Shown here: positions 23,310 through 30,093 of the stretch, in pieces
Position numbering within the stretch: position 1 is the first letter of the stretch
Layout of the letters: every line of letters begins with the position of its first letter
Assembly (NCBI GenBank): GCA_016213945.1
Contig: JACQZF010000074.1
Coordinates: 1-37,606 of the forward strand
DNA: 37,606 nucleotides
Direction: 5' to 3'
Source of the DNA: Nitrospirota bacterium
Lineage (GTDB): Bacteria > Nitrospirota > Thermodesulfovibrionia > UBA6902
Notes under the pieces: generated by a model
What the model was told of the DNA's origin: nothing
What the model saw: only the letters and a program-made list of their open reading frames with translations
Databases searched by the model: none
Program-made: the position numbers and the translations under genes

Positions 23310-24152
23310 TCAATCATCTCCTTTGTCAGTCTTTCCCCGCCCTGCAAGCCGCTTGAGTGCATAAGTGCCAATTAGAGATTTCAGTTGGTTTATCGCGATA
23401 TCATTTAATTGCCTCAACCTTTCCGGCTGTGCAAGGCCCTGATGGATCAGCACGGCATTGATGCTTTCCAGATTCGAGAGAACCACCAGTTGTTCCAGGG
23501 CAGCGTAATCCCGCAGATTGCCTGCCTTGCCGGGATTTCCCTGCCGCCATTCTCCCGCCGTCATGCCGAACAGCGCCACATTCAGCAGATCTGCTTCATT
23601 GGCGTAGATAAAGTTTGACTGCATCTTGGAAATACGCGGCGGAATTAGTTTATCCTTAATTGCGTCTGTGTGGATTTTGTAGTTGACCTTTGCGAGGGTG
23701 CGCTGAAGATTCCACTCCAGGGATTGTGTCCGGTACTCCTCTTCCTTTAACCTCTGGAATTCCTTGATCAGGTAGATCTTGAATTCCGGACTGATCCACA
23801 TGCCGAATTCAAAAGCGATGTCCTTATGCGCATAGGTGCCCCCGTATCTTCCTGCGGTTGCTTTCAGGCCTATGGCATGAGTCTTATTGACCCACTCCTT
23901 GACGCTTATCTTGTAGCTGTTGAGTCCTGCCTGATTTCTAATTATGGCGAATTCGCCATAATTAAAGTCGGGGTTGTAGATGCTCTCCCATATGCCAAGA
24001 AACTCGACGGTGTTGCGGTTTCTCAGCCAGTCCGATATAAAAAAATCTCCGTCTTTCGCCTTCAGCATATCCGTCAGGGAAATATAGTCTTCCTGATTGT
24101 GTGAAAAGATGGAGATTTCGGAACCCATGACCTTGATGATCCGTTTTTTCAT
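23310..24152 (-). CDS. KilA-N domain protein
   Basis: Landmarks 'EDYISLTDMLKAKDGDFFISDWLRNRNTVEFLGIWE', 'NYGEFAIIRNQAGLNSYKIS' and 'GRYGGTYAHKDIAFEFGMWISPEFK' identify a KilA-N DNA-binding domain of the type found in phage and mobile-element antirepressors. The rest of the 280-residue protein is helical ('QSLEWNLQRTLAKVNYKIHTDAI') and ends in a Lys/Asp-rich tail. Its ATG overlaps the stop of a DUF262 gene fragment (ATGA), with GGAGTGAG upstream. A perfect 26 bp palindrome lies inside at the 'NYGEFAII' codons. The frame is complete. Role is probably regulation or defence of a mobile element; no target is known. Confidence 0.85.
   Translation of the reverse strand: MKKRIIKVMGSEISIFSHNQEDYISLTDMLKAKDGDFFISDWLRNRNTVEFLGIWESIYNPDFNYGEFAIIRNQAGLNSYKISVKEWVNKTHAIGLKATAGRYGGTYAHKDIAFEFGMWISPEFKIYLIKEFQRLKEEEYRTQSLEWNLQRTLAKVNYKIHTDAIKDKLIPPRISKMQSNFIYANEADLLNVALFGMTAGEWRQGNPGKAGNLRDYAALEQLVVLSNLESINAVLIHQGLAQPERLRQLNDIAINQLKSLIGTYALKRLAGRGKTDKGDD
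23939..23964. repeat. Perfect 26 bp palindrome within the KilA-N gene
   Basis: TAATTATGGCGAA followed directly by TTCGCCATAATTA. It encodes 'NYGEFAII', a conserved stretch of the KilA-N family. With no loop it is a good candidate operator or strand-exchange site rather than a terminator. Confidence 0.8.
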
Positions 24153-24253
24153 TGCGATGCTCTCACTCCGGCCCCGGTACGCTGATAGACAGGAATAACA
24201 AACTGCTTCGGCCCCTTCAGAAAATTCATCAGATTAACGGCTTGCGCTATCAC
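24149..24253 (-). pseudogene. 5' fragment of a DUF262 (GmrSD-type) gene, copy 1
   Basis: From a GTG with GGAGGGGGG upstream, the frame reads 'IAQAVNLMNFLKGPKQFVIPVYQR' and then leaves the family after 'QRT'. 'F(I/V)IPxYQR' is the N-terminal signature of DUF262, the nucleotide-sensing nuclease part of GmrSD-type defence enzymes. The remainder (over 500 residues in the family) is absent. Its TGA overlaps the KilA-N start codon. An upstream ATG at 24286 is also in frame. Confidence 0.7.
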
Positions 24254-24325
24254 TATTTTTCTGGCCCCCCCTCCAAAAGGTTTCATAATGATAATACGAC
24301 AAGTCTATTAAAGACAAGAACTATT
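24180..24325. repeat. Direct repeat copy 1, upstream of the KilA-N gene
   Basis: About 146 bp, closely matching 25812-25956. It covers the DUF262 5' coding stretch, its ribosome site and presumed promoter region. It ends in 'aaagacaagaactatt', found a third time at 24384-24399. Confidence 0.85.
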
Positions 24326-24333
24326 TATTCTTG

Positions 24334-24370
24334 TCAGCCGTCAGCGATCAGCGGTCAGCTTTCAGCTTAA
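24334..24370. repeat. Dispersed 'cagcgatcagcggtcagc' repeat
   Basis: A short run of degenerate 'tcagc' units between the repeat copy and the 3' end of the AlbA_2 gene. Such sequences are common dispersed fillers; no function is visible. Confidence 0.45.
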
Positions 24371-24423
24371 GAAAGGAGTTCATAAAGACAAGAACTATTT
24401 CCTGCCATACATTGCCATGCCTT

Positions 24424-25749
24424 TCATTTCTTCACCACTTCCCAGTATCCGCCCTTGTCCGGGCCGATGCGTTTAAGGATACCCTTTTTTCTAAGTTTGG
24501 TTATATGGTATTTTACTCCGTCTTCAGTTATCCCTATAGCTGCTGCCAGATCTTTTTGTGTGATATCTGATTTTCTGGTAATAGCTTCTATGATTTTCTG
24601 GGTAGTTTTCTGGGTAGTTTTCTGGGTAGTTTCTACGACCTTTTTGCTCTCATAATAGCTTTTCCGCTTAAATGTCGCGATAAACTTCGTCCCTACTTCA
24701 CTGAACCTGGCATCTGGCTCTTTTGATATGATAAGTTTGATTCCCCGTCCCCACTTCTCGATAAAATGAACGCGGTGAAACATATCGGCGAGCAACTCGT
24801 TTCTTCTCTCTGAAACCATCTTTGTCCTGATGGTCTCAATCGTCAGGCCGCCATAAAGAAGTCCCGGACTCCTTATCTCCACCCGGTCTTTGAAAACAGC
24901 AATGTTTACAGAATCAAACTCTCGGTAATCCCTATGGCAGAAGGCATTGATTATTGCTTCTCTGAAAGCAGCCTTGTCAATCTCGGGCACATCCACTCTT
25001 CTCAGGCCCTCCAGCCGCATACCGATATGAATGTTCTTAAGGATATATTCTTCAGCCTTTGCTATCAGATGGAAAATGTCCCCTTCAAAGTCCTGCATGT
25101 CGATGGTAAATGTCGTATCCGTTGTGCCGAAAACGGCACACCGCAAGCGGGCATTAGGAAAAAACTTTTGCGGCTTCCTGGCAAACAGGAACACCGCCGC
25201 ATTGAGCATTTTCCCATCAACAAGGAGCTTTAGTTTTTCAAAGGCGTTTCGAATGGTGTCATATTTCAGGCCTGAATTTTTCAAATAAAGTTTAACCTTC
25301 TGGGCGCTTATGTCCGTAAGTTTTGCCTCCTTACAGATTTCGATATCCCATCTCAGCTTGTCTTTATTCTTTCTGACGAACATGCCTTCAAGCGTCTTTG
25401 CGCTTAATTGCCGGTCTTCGTCCGCAACCCTTATATATGCCCTTCCATATGCAAAATACGGAATATCATTTCCCTTAAATCGAATTTTGATACAGGACTT
25501 GCCGTCTATTTCGATATGGTTTATGTGAGGATAGATTTTAGGTTCAATGTGATCGGCAATGGCTTTTGATATATCACGGATTGTTTTTTCCGTTATGTTC
25601 TGACCGGAAACAGCGCCATTGCTTTTAATTCCAAAAAACAATTCCCCGTGCTGATGTTTATTGAGGATCGCAGCTATAGATATAATCGCCTCTTTAATCT
25701 CAGAGGTGCTTTTTTTCAACTCCAGCGTTTCGGATTCAATAAGTTTCAT
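24424..25749 (-). CDS. AlbA_2 / RecG-like ATP-binding protein with C-terminal winged helix
   Basis: Residues ~1-110 form an AlbA_2 (Schlafen-type) domain: 'ESETLELKKSTSEIKEAIISIAAILN' and 'GELFFGIKSNGAVSGQNI'. Residues ~265-350 match the HATPase_c_4 / RecG-like region ('AFREAIINAFCHRDYREFDSVNIAVF', 'SPGLLYGGLT', 'RRNELLADMF'). The C-terminal ~60 residues form a winged helix ('DITQKDLAAAIGITEDGVKYHITKLRKKGILKR'). A TTQK tandem repeat links the two parts. The length of 441 is normal and the frame is intact. These proteins are often annotated as transcriptional regulators or helicases and occur in defence islands. Here it sits between two DUF262 fragments. Confidence 0.85.
   Translation of the reverse strand: MKLIESETLELKKSTSEIKEAIISIAAILNKHQHGELFFGIKSNGAVSGQNITEKTIRDISKAIADHIEPKIYPHINHIEIDGKSCIKIRFKGNDIPYFAYGRAYIRVADEDRQLSAKTLEGMFVRKNKDKLRWDIEICKEAKLTDISAQKVKLYLKNSGLKYDTIRNAFEKLKLLVDGKMLNAAVFLFARKPQKFFPNARLRCAVFGTTDTTFTIDMQDFEGDIFHLIAKAEEYILKNIHIGMRLEGLRRVDVPEIDKAAFREAIINAFCHRDYREFDSVNIAVFKDRVEIRSPGLLYGGLTIETIRTKMVSERRNELLADMFHRVHFIEKWGRGIKLIISKEPDARFSEVGTKFIATFKRKSYYESKKVVETTQKTTQKTTQKIIEAITRKSDITQKDLAAAIGITEDGVKYHITKLRKKGILKRIGPDKGGYWEVVKK
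24599..24638 (-). repeat. 12 bp tandem repeat coding TTQK
   Basis: Three copies of a 12-base unit ('ttttctgggtag' on the + strand) encode TTQK-TTQK-TTQK between the ATP-binding part and the winged helix. Copy number could change by slippage without shifting the frame. Confidence 0.75.
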
Positions 25750-25756
25750 CTTCCAG

Positions 25757-25885
25757 TTACGTCGTTACTATCATGAATTCGGGGTAATTAAAACAGGAAT
25801 TACTACAGGTGCGCTGATAGATAGGGATAATAAACTGCTTCGGCCCCTTCAGAAAATTCATCGTATTAACAGCTTGCGCTATCAC
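25757..25885 (-). pseudogene. 5' fragment of a DUF262 (GmrSD-type) gene, copy 2
   Basis: From a GTG with a G-rich ribosome site, the frame reads 'IAQAVNTMNFLKGPKQFIIPIYQR' and leaves the family after 'QRT', the same codon as in copy 1. The following residues (CSNSCFNYPEF) are unrelated to those after copy 1. The stop lies 7 bases before the AlbA_2 ATG. Confidence 0.7.
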
Positions 25886-25956
25886 TGTTTTTCTGGTCCC
25901 CCCCTAAAAGGTTTAATAATGATAATACGACATGCCTGTTAAAGACAAGAACTATT
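25812..25956. repeat. Direct repeat copy 2, upstream of the AlbA_2 gene
   Basis: About 145 bp, differing from copy 1 at scattered positions. Several differences change DUF262 codons conservatively (V to I), as expected for paralogues rather than a fresh duplication. Confidence 0.85.
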
Positions 25957-26006
25957 AGAAACGAAACGGAATCGGGGAAATACCTGCGGCCGCCGCGTCC
26001 TGAAAT

Positions 26007-26035
26007 CTTTGACATTCCAATTTGGAATCTCAAAG
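26007..26035. terminator. Hairpin downstream of znuB-like gene
   Basis: Arms CTTTGACATTCCAA and TTGGAATCTCAAAG (one mismatch) flank a 1-base centre, 29 bases beyond the permease stop. On the + side a 'TCTCTTTTTT' run follows, but on the minus side there is no T-tract. It is a plausible end signal for the importer operon, or an operator. Confidence 0.4.
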
Positions 26036-26063
26036 AGTCCTCTCTTTTTTATACCAAACTCTT

Positions 26064-26876
26064 TTAATTCCACCTCTCCCGTTTGAGCATGGTTAAAAAG
26101 AATATCCCGACGCTCACGAGAACGATGGTCGGGCCTGACGGGGTATTGAGGTAAACGGAAAGCATGAGGCCGGTAATCCCGGACACAAGGCCGAATATGC
26201 ATGAAAGGGCGAAGAGGCGTCTCATGCTTAACGCGAGGTTCTTTGCGGCTGCTGCGGGGACCACGAGAAGAGACGTCACGAGGATTATGCCGATGATCTT
26301 GAGGCTCACGGTTACGACGATAGCGATGATGAAGAACAGGAGGTATTCAAAGAGCCTTACATTGATCCCCTCCACCTGCGCGAGGTCCCTGTTGAATGTG
26401 ATCTGGAGAAAGGGTTTTGAAAAGAACAGGAGCGCGGAAATGCACAGGACCCCGATAACAAAAAGCAGAAGCAGATCGGTATTGGTTATCGCGAGTATGT
26501 CTCCGAACAAGTAGGTGAAGATGTCGGCCCTGTAACCTTTCAGCATCCCCATTACGAGCATGCCGGAGGCAATGGAGCCTGAGAACGCAATTCCGATAAC
26601 AGTGTCGTGCGAGAGGGACGTCTTTTCGGAAAGCACGGCGATCAGCATCGAGATAAGTATCGCGACAACTACCGACGACACGGAAAGGTCAATGCCGAGA
26701 AGCGCGCCGACGGCGATACCGGCAAACGCCGAATGCGATATCGCGTCCGAGAAAAAAGACATCCGCCTCAGCACCACAAAGTTGCCTACAAATGGGCAGA
26801 GTACGCCGACGATCAATGAGGCGACAAACGCCCTCTGTATAAAAGGATACGCTAAGAATTCGCTAATCGTGTTCAT
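26064..26876 (-). CDS. znuB: Metal (zinc/manganese) ABC transporter permease, ZnuB-like
   Basis: An integral membrane protein of 270 residues with about eight hydrophobic segments. 'MSFFSDAISHSAFAGIAVGALLGI' is the conserved cytoplasmic coupling region of ABC-3 family permeases. It would move Zn2+ or Mn2+ across the inner membrane with the ATPase encoded just upstream. The start overlaps the znuC-like gene by 14 bases, so translation is coupled. The metal cannot be fixed from sequence. Confidence 0.92.
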   Translation of the reverse strand: MNTISEFLAYPFIQRAFVASLIVGVLCPFVGNFVVLRRMSFFSDAISHSAFAGIAVGALLGIDLSVSSVVVAILISMLIAVLSEKTSLSHDTVIGIAFSGSIASGMLVMGMLKGYRADIFTYLFGDILAITNTDLLLLFVIGVLCISALLFFSKPFLQITFNRDLAQVEGINVRLFEYLLFFIIAIVVTVSLKIIGIILVTSLLVVPAAAAKNLALSMRRLFALSCIFGLVSGITGLMLSVYLNTPSGPTIVLVSVGIFFLTMLKRERWN

Positions 26877-27609
26877 GGCAACTGTGTATATACGCCCCCA
26901 TCATTTCGCCGTAGACGTTTTTGATAACATCGTCAGTCAGTGTATTGGCCGGGCTGCCGCTGCATATCAGCCTGCGGTTTATGCACAGGACATTGTCCGC
27001 AAAACGGTAGACGATATTCAGATCATGAGAGATCAATATTACGGTCAGCCCTTTTTCTTTATTCAGCCTTTTCACCAGATCATAAAATCTTTCCTGCCCC
27101 TCTATGTCCACGCCTGAGGCCGGTTCGTCAAGAAAAAGTATCTTTGGCTCGTTAACAATGGCCTTGGCGATCATGACGCGCTGAAGCTCTCCGCCTGACA
27201 ATCCCCCGATGCTCCGGTCCATCAAGTCCTGTGCCCCGACAATTTCAAGCAGTTCGTTAATATGCTTCTTGTCCCTTTTAAAAAATGAGAACGAATATAC
27301 CGGAGGCACTGTAAACCCTATCAATTCGGAAACGGTCAGCGGGAACGTCCTGTCAAACTCAAGACGCTGCGGGACATAACCAACCTTGAAATGTGAATTC
27401 ACATTCCTGAATGGCTGTCCGAAAAATGATACCGTCCCCGGTGAATACGGGATCAGACCGAGGACCGCCTTGATCAAAGTGGTCTTGCCTGCGCCGTTGG
27501 GACCTATGAGGGCAACTATCCTGCCTTCCTCAACGTTAAACGTGATGTTCTCTATCAGGTGGCGGTTGTTGATCTTTACGCAGAGATTTTCAACGCTCAG
27601 TGCATTCAT
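26863..27609 (-). CDS. znuC: Metal ABC transporter ATP-binding protein, ZnuC-like
   Basis: Walker A is 'GPNGAGKTT', the signature is 'LSGGELQRV', Walker B and Glu are 'ILFLDEPASGVD' and the switch His is in 'ILISHDL'. The length of 248 residues fits the metal-importer ATPases. It overlaps the lipoprotein gene by 4 bases (ATGA) and the permease gene by 14 bases, showing a tight three-gene operon in the order binding protein, ATPase, permease. Confidence 0.93.
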   Translation of the reverse strand: MNALSVENLCVKINNRHLIENITFNVEEGRIVALIGPNGAGKTTLIKAVLGLIPYSPGTVSFFGQPFRNVNSHFKVGYVPQRLEFDRTFPLTVSELIGFTVPPVYSFSFFKRDKKHINELLEIVGAQDLMDRSIGGLSGGELQRVMIAKAIVNEPKILFLDEPASGVDIEGQERFYDLVKRLNKEKGLTVILISHDLNIVYRFADNVLCINRRLICSGSPANTLTDDVIKNVYGEMMGAYIHSCHEHD

Positions 27610-28547
27610 TGGTTCAATACCATTTTTAAAACTTCAAGGTTCGCCCTCATCCTCACTTCGTACCATTCAGGATAAAGCGCGCCCGTCTCAAGCGTATCCA
27701 GGCTGTAGACCTGCAATTTCAAATCCCTCGCGATCGTCTCAACAACCTTATGAGTAACACGCGGCTCGGAAAAGATGACCTTGATGTTTTTCGCCTTTAT
27801 GATGTTTATCACATCAGCCATATGTTTGGGTGCAGGCTCTCTCTCCGGGAAATTCTGGATTGCCGCGACCTGGTCCAGCCCGTAGTCCCTCGCGAGATAC
27901 AAAAAAGCTGAATGAAAGGAAACAAATTCTTTTCTCTTGAACGTCCTGACGCTTTCGCTTATCTCCCTGTCCAGTCCCTCAAGGCGTTTTATGTATGCTG
28001 CGGCATTTTTTGAATAGACTTCCCCGTTGCGGGGGTCGGCCTTCATTAGTGCGTCCCTGATATTTGTAACCTGAATGATGGCATTCCGGGGTGAAAGCCA
28101 GATATGCGGGTCATTGTCAATGACAGTTACGCCCGCGCTTGAATCAGCAACAAGAGGTTTTCCCCCGTGAGAATACGAGGTATCTGAAAGCTGCTGCGAA
28201 AATATCTTATCAAGCCACGTCTCGAGGCCGACTCCGTTTTTGATCAGGACCTGCGCCTGAGAGATCTTTATTACATCCTCCGGGCTCATCGAATATTCAT
28301 GCGGGCCTGTCCCGGAAGGCAGGAGGTTCTCAACGTCCGCGGCGTCTCCCGTTATGTTTTTTGTAAAGCTGTAAAGCGGGGCGATGGTTGTAAGGACTTT
28401 CAGTTTTTTGCTGTCAGAGGAAGTTCCTTTTCCCTTTGTCTCAAGCGATTCATATTTTTCAAACCTGGAGTCGGGCTGCCTGCATGACAGTAAAATGGAG
28501 AATAAAATAAGCAGTAAAATAACTGTTAATTTACTGTATGTTTTCAC
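27606..28547 (-). CDS. znuA: Metal-binding lipoprotein of ABC importer, ZnuA-like
   Basis: The GTG at 28547 gives 'KTYSKLTVILLLILFSILLSC', a short lipoprotein signal ending in a lipobox Cys. An ATG nine codons upstream (28574) is possible but lies inside the operator. Likely metal ligands are His in 'GPHEYSMSP', His in 'DPHIWLSP', His in 'FVSFHSAF' and Asp in 'YSLDTLE', the cluster A-I pattern. The long His-rich loop of many zinc-specific ZnuA proteins is absent, so manganese or mixed specificity remains open. The product (about 313 residues) would sit on the outer face of the inner membrane and deliver metal to the permease. A Zur-like palindrome overlaps its promoter. Confidence 0.92.
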   Translation of the reverse strand: MKTYSKLTVILLLILFSILLSCRQPDSRFEKYESLETKGKGTSSDSKKLKVLTTIAPLYSFTKNITGDAADVENLLPSGTGPHEYSMSPEDVIKISQAQVLIKNGVGLETWLDKIFSQQLSDTSYSHGGKPLVADSSAGVTVIDNDPHIWLSPRNAIIQVTNIRDALMKADPRNGEVYSKNAAAYIKRLEGLDREISESVRTFKRKEFVSFHSAFLYLARDYGLDQVAAIQNFPEREPAPKHMADVINIIKAKNIKVIFSEPRVTHKVVETIARDLKLQVYSLDTLETGALYPEWYEVRMRANLEVLKMVLNQ

Positions 28548-28554
28548 GGATAAG

Positions 28555-28582
28555 ATTATAACATATGTTATCATTATTCCAA
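28555..28582 (-). promoter_or_regulatory. znuA promoter with 20 bp palindromic operator
   Basis: On the minus strand TTGGAA (28582-28577), a 16-base spacer and TATAAT (28560-28555) lead to the GTG at 28547 only 7 bases later. The palindrome 28555-28574 has core ATAACATATGTTAT and only one mismatched pair in 10. It covers the -10 box and most of the spacer, and also lies just before the divergent MFS start. This is the layout expected for repression by a Fur/Zur-type regulator. Confidence 0.6.
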
Positions 28583-29805
28583 TGAAATCATCTCCGCTCT
28601 CAGCTCTTACATACAGGAACTTCAGGCTCTTCTGGATCGGGCAGATCATATCCCTTACCGGGACCTGGATGCATTCCGCGGCGCAGGGCTGGCTTGTCTT
28701 CAAACTCACCAACTCGCCGTTCTACCTCGGGCTTGTGGGCTCGGCCATGTCAATGCCTATTCTTCTTTTCACAATGGCCGGGGGGGTTGTTGCCGACAGA
28801 TTTTTTAAATGGAAGATTATTCTTACCGCGCAGATCATCCTCATGTTTGTCGTGCTGCTGTTAGCCGTCATGGTGTCATCAGGAGTTATAACTGTCTGGC
28901 ATGTACTCATTATTTCTTTTCTCATCGGCACGACAAATTCATTTGAGATCCCGGCAAGGCAGTCGTTTTTTATAGAGCTGGTGGGCAAGGAAAACCTGGT
29001 AAACGCCATTGCGCTGAACTCCGCGGCCTTTCACGGCGCAAGGATGATCGGCCCGACCATCGCCGGAATAATTATGGGCTCCATAGGACTGTCCGCCTGT
29101 TTTTATATCAACTCGATCAGTTTCCTCGCGGTAATTATCGGGCTTTTAAGAATGCGCTTTAAACCGGAGGAGATAAAGACCTCTCACGGAACAGGGATCA
29201 GGAAAGAATTTAATGAAGGCATGAAATACATCTTCGCTGACTCGAAGGTTTACACACTCATCATGTCCTCGGGGATAATCAGTTTTTTCGGATTCCCCTA
29301 TGTCACATTCCTGCCCGTGTATGCGCGGGACATTTTAAAGACAGGCGCTACAGGCCTTGGGATACTCATGGGCGCTGCCGGAGCAGGCGCTCTAACAGGC
29401 GCATTAAGCCTTGCTGTAAGAGGAGACTCCTCAAAGCAGGGAATACTTCTTGCGGTATCAGGGCTCGCCTTCTCCGCGGCGCTTCTTGTATTTTCTTTTT
29501 CAACCACTGCCTGGCTTTCTTACCTCATGCTTTTTATCGTCGGCTTCGGCGCGATAACACAGGTGGCGACCGCCAACAGCCTGCTTCAGCTTGCGGTGCC
29601 TGACAAACTGAGGGGAAGGGTGATGAGTTCTTTCACAACAGTGTTTCTTGGAATGACCACGATCGGGAATTTAGTGCTCGGCAGCCTCGCGCATTATATC
29701 GGCACCCAGTATGCCCTCTTGACCAGCTCCGGGCTTTGCCTGTCAGTATCATTTTTGCTCATTCTGCTGAAACCGGAGATCCTGAAAATAAGATCACATC
29801 AATAA
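28582..29805 (+). CDS. MFS transporter (drug/metabolite exporter type)
   Basis: The chosen ATG gives 'KSSPLSALTYRNFRLFWIGQ', the usual start of the MFS_3/enterobactin-exporter-like family; the longer open frame upstream is antisense to znuA. The product has about twelve hydrophobic segments over 407 residues. 'GGVVADRFFKWKI' matches the loop 2-3 motif. Such proteins export small molecules, including siderophores and metallophores, by proton antiport. Only 34 bases separate it from znuA, with the shared palindrome between, so both may answer to the same metal signal. The substrate is not determinable here. Confidence 0.88.
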   Translation: MKSSPLSALTYRNFRLFWIGQIISLTGTWMHSAAQGWLVFKLTNSPFYLGLVGSAMSMPILLFTMAGGVVADRFFKWKIILTAQIILMFVVLLLAVMVSSGVITVWHVLIISFLIGTTNSFEIPARQSFFIELVGKENLVNAIALNSAAFHGARMIGPTIAGIIMGSIGLSACFYINSISFLAVIIGLLRMRFKPEEIKTSHGTGIRKEFNEGMKYIFADSKVYTLIMSSGIISFFGFPYVTFLPVYARDILKTGATGLGILMGAAGAGALTGALSLAVRGDSSKQGILLAVSGLAFSAALLVFSFSTTAWLSYLMLFIVGFGAITQVATANSLLQLAVPDKLRGRVMSSFTTVFLGMTTIGNLVLGSLAHYIGTQYALLTSSGLCLSVSFLLILLKPEILKIRSHQ

Positions 29806-29824
29806 TCCTAAAACTGCAGTTGAT

Positions 29825-29978
29825 TTACCACGGAGGCACAGAGGCACGGAGATTAAAAAAGTTGAGAGGATAAAAAGATATGAAGCTGAGAAAAAGCAAA
29901 ACCATTCTTCCTCATTTTCTTAAGTTCCAAGCTTCTCATCTTCTATTCTTCTCTGTGTCTCCGTGTCTCCGTGGTTAA
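29825..29978. repeat. Dispersed element with inverted ends 'TTACCACGG...CCGTGGTTAA'
   Basis: The left arm (29825-29854) and right arm (29949-29978) are imperfect complements of the 'cacggagacacagag' type. A second pair (GAAGCTGAGAA at 29882 and TTCTCATCTTC at 29934) lies inside. The right arm recurs at 13997. It occupies most of the 288 bases between the MFS and chrB-like genes. Confidence 0.65.
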
Positions 29979-30022
29979 CTGCTTTTTATAGGATAAAAAG
30001 TCCCGCCCTCTGATGAAACCGC

Positions 30023-30066
30023 TTGACATCTAATGTAACATGTGTTACGTTTTAATCAGGTGTTAC
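30023..30066 (+). promoter_or_regulatory. ChrB-gene promoter with palindromic operator
   Basis: TTGACA (30023-30028) and TACGTT (30046-30051) are 17 bases apart. GTAACA-TG-TGTTAC (30035-30048) lies in the spacer and overlaps the -10 box. Its core TAACATGTGTTA differs by one base from TAACATATGTTA at the znuA/MFS operator. A further GTGTTAC half-site lies at 30060-30066. ChrB itself or a metal-sensing repressor could bind here. Confidence 0.55.
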
Positions 30067-30093
30067 TTTATTAAAGGAGCGCGATCAGGCATT

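Noticed and set aside
24152-24370. Plus-strand frame across the direct repeat (and its twin at 25661-25942)
   Set aside because: Both copies are better explained by the minus-strand DUF262 frame with a ribosome site and family motif.
28384-28581. Longer N-terminus for the first MFS transporter
   Set aside because: It is antisense to znuA and crosses the operator; family proteins start near the ATG at 28582.
28548-28712. Longer N-terminus for znuA
   Set aside because: It adds over 50 residues before the lipoprotein signal and is antisense to the MFS start.
30040-30093. Upstream ATG for the ChrB gene
   Set aside because: It lies inside the operator and promoter, and the added residues do not resemble ChrB.
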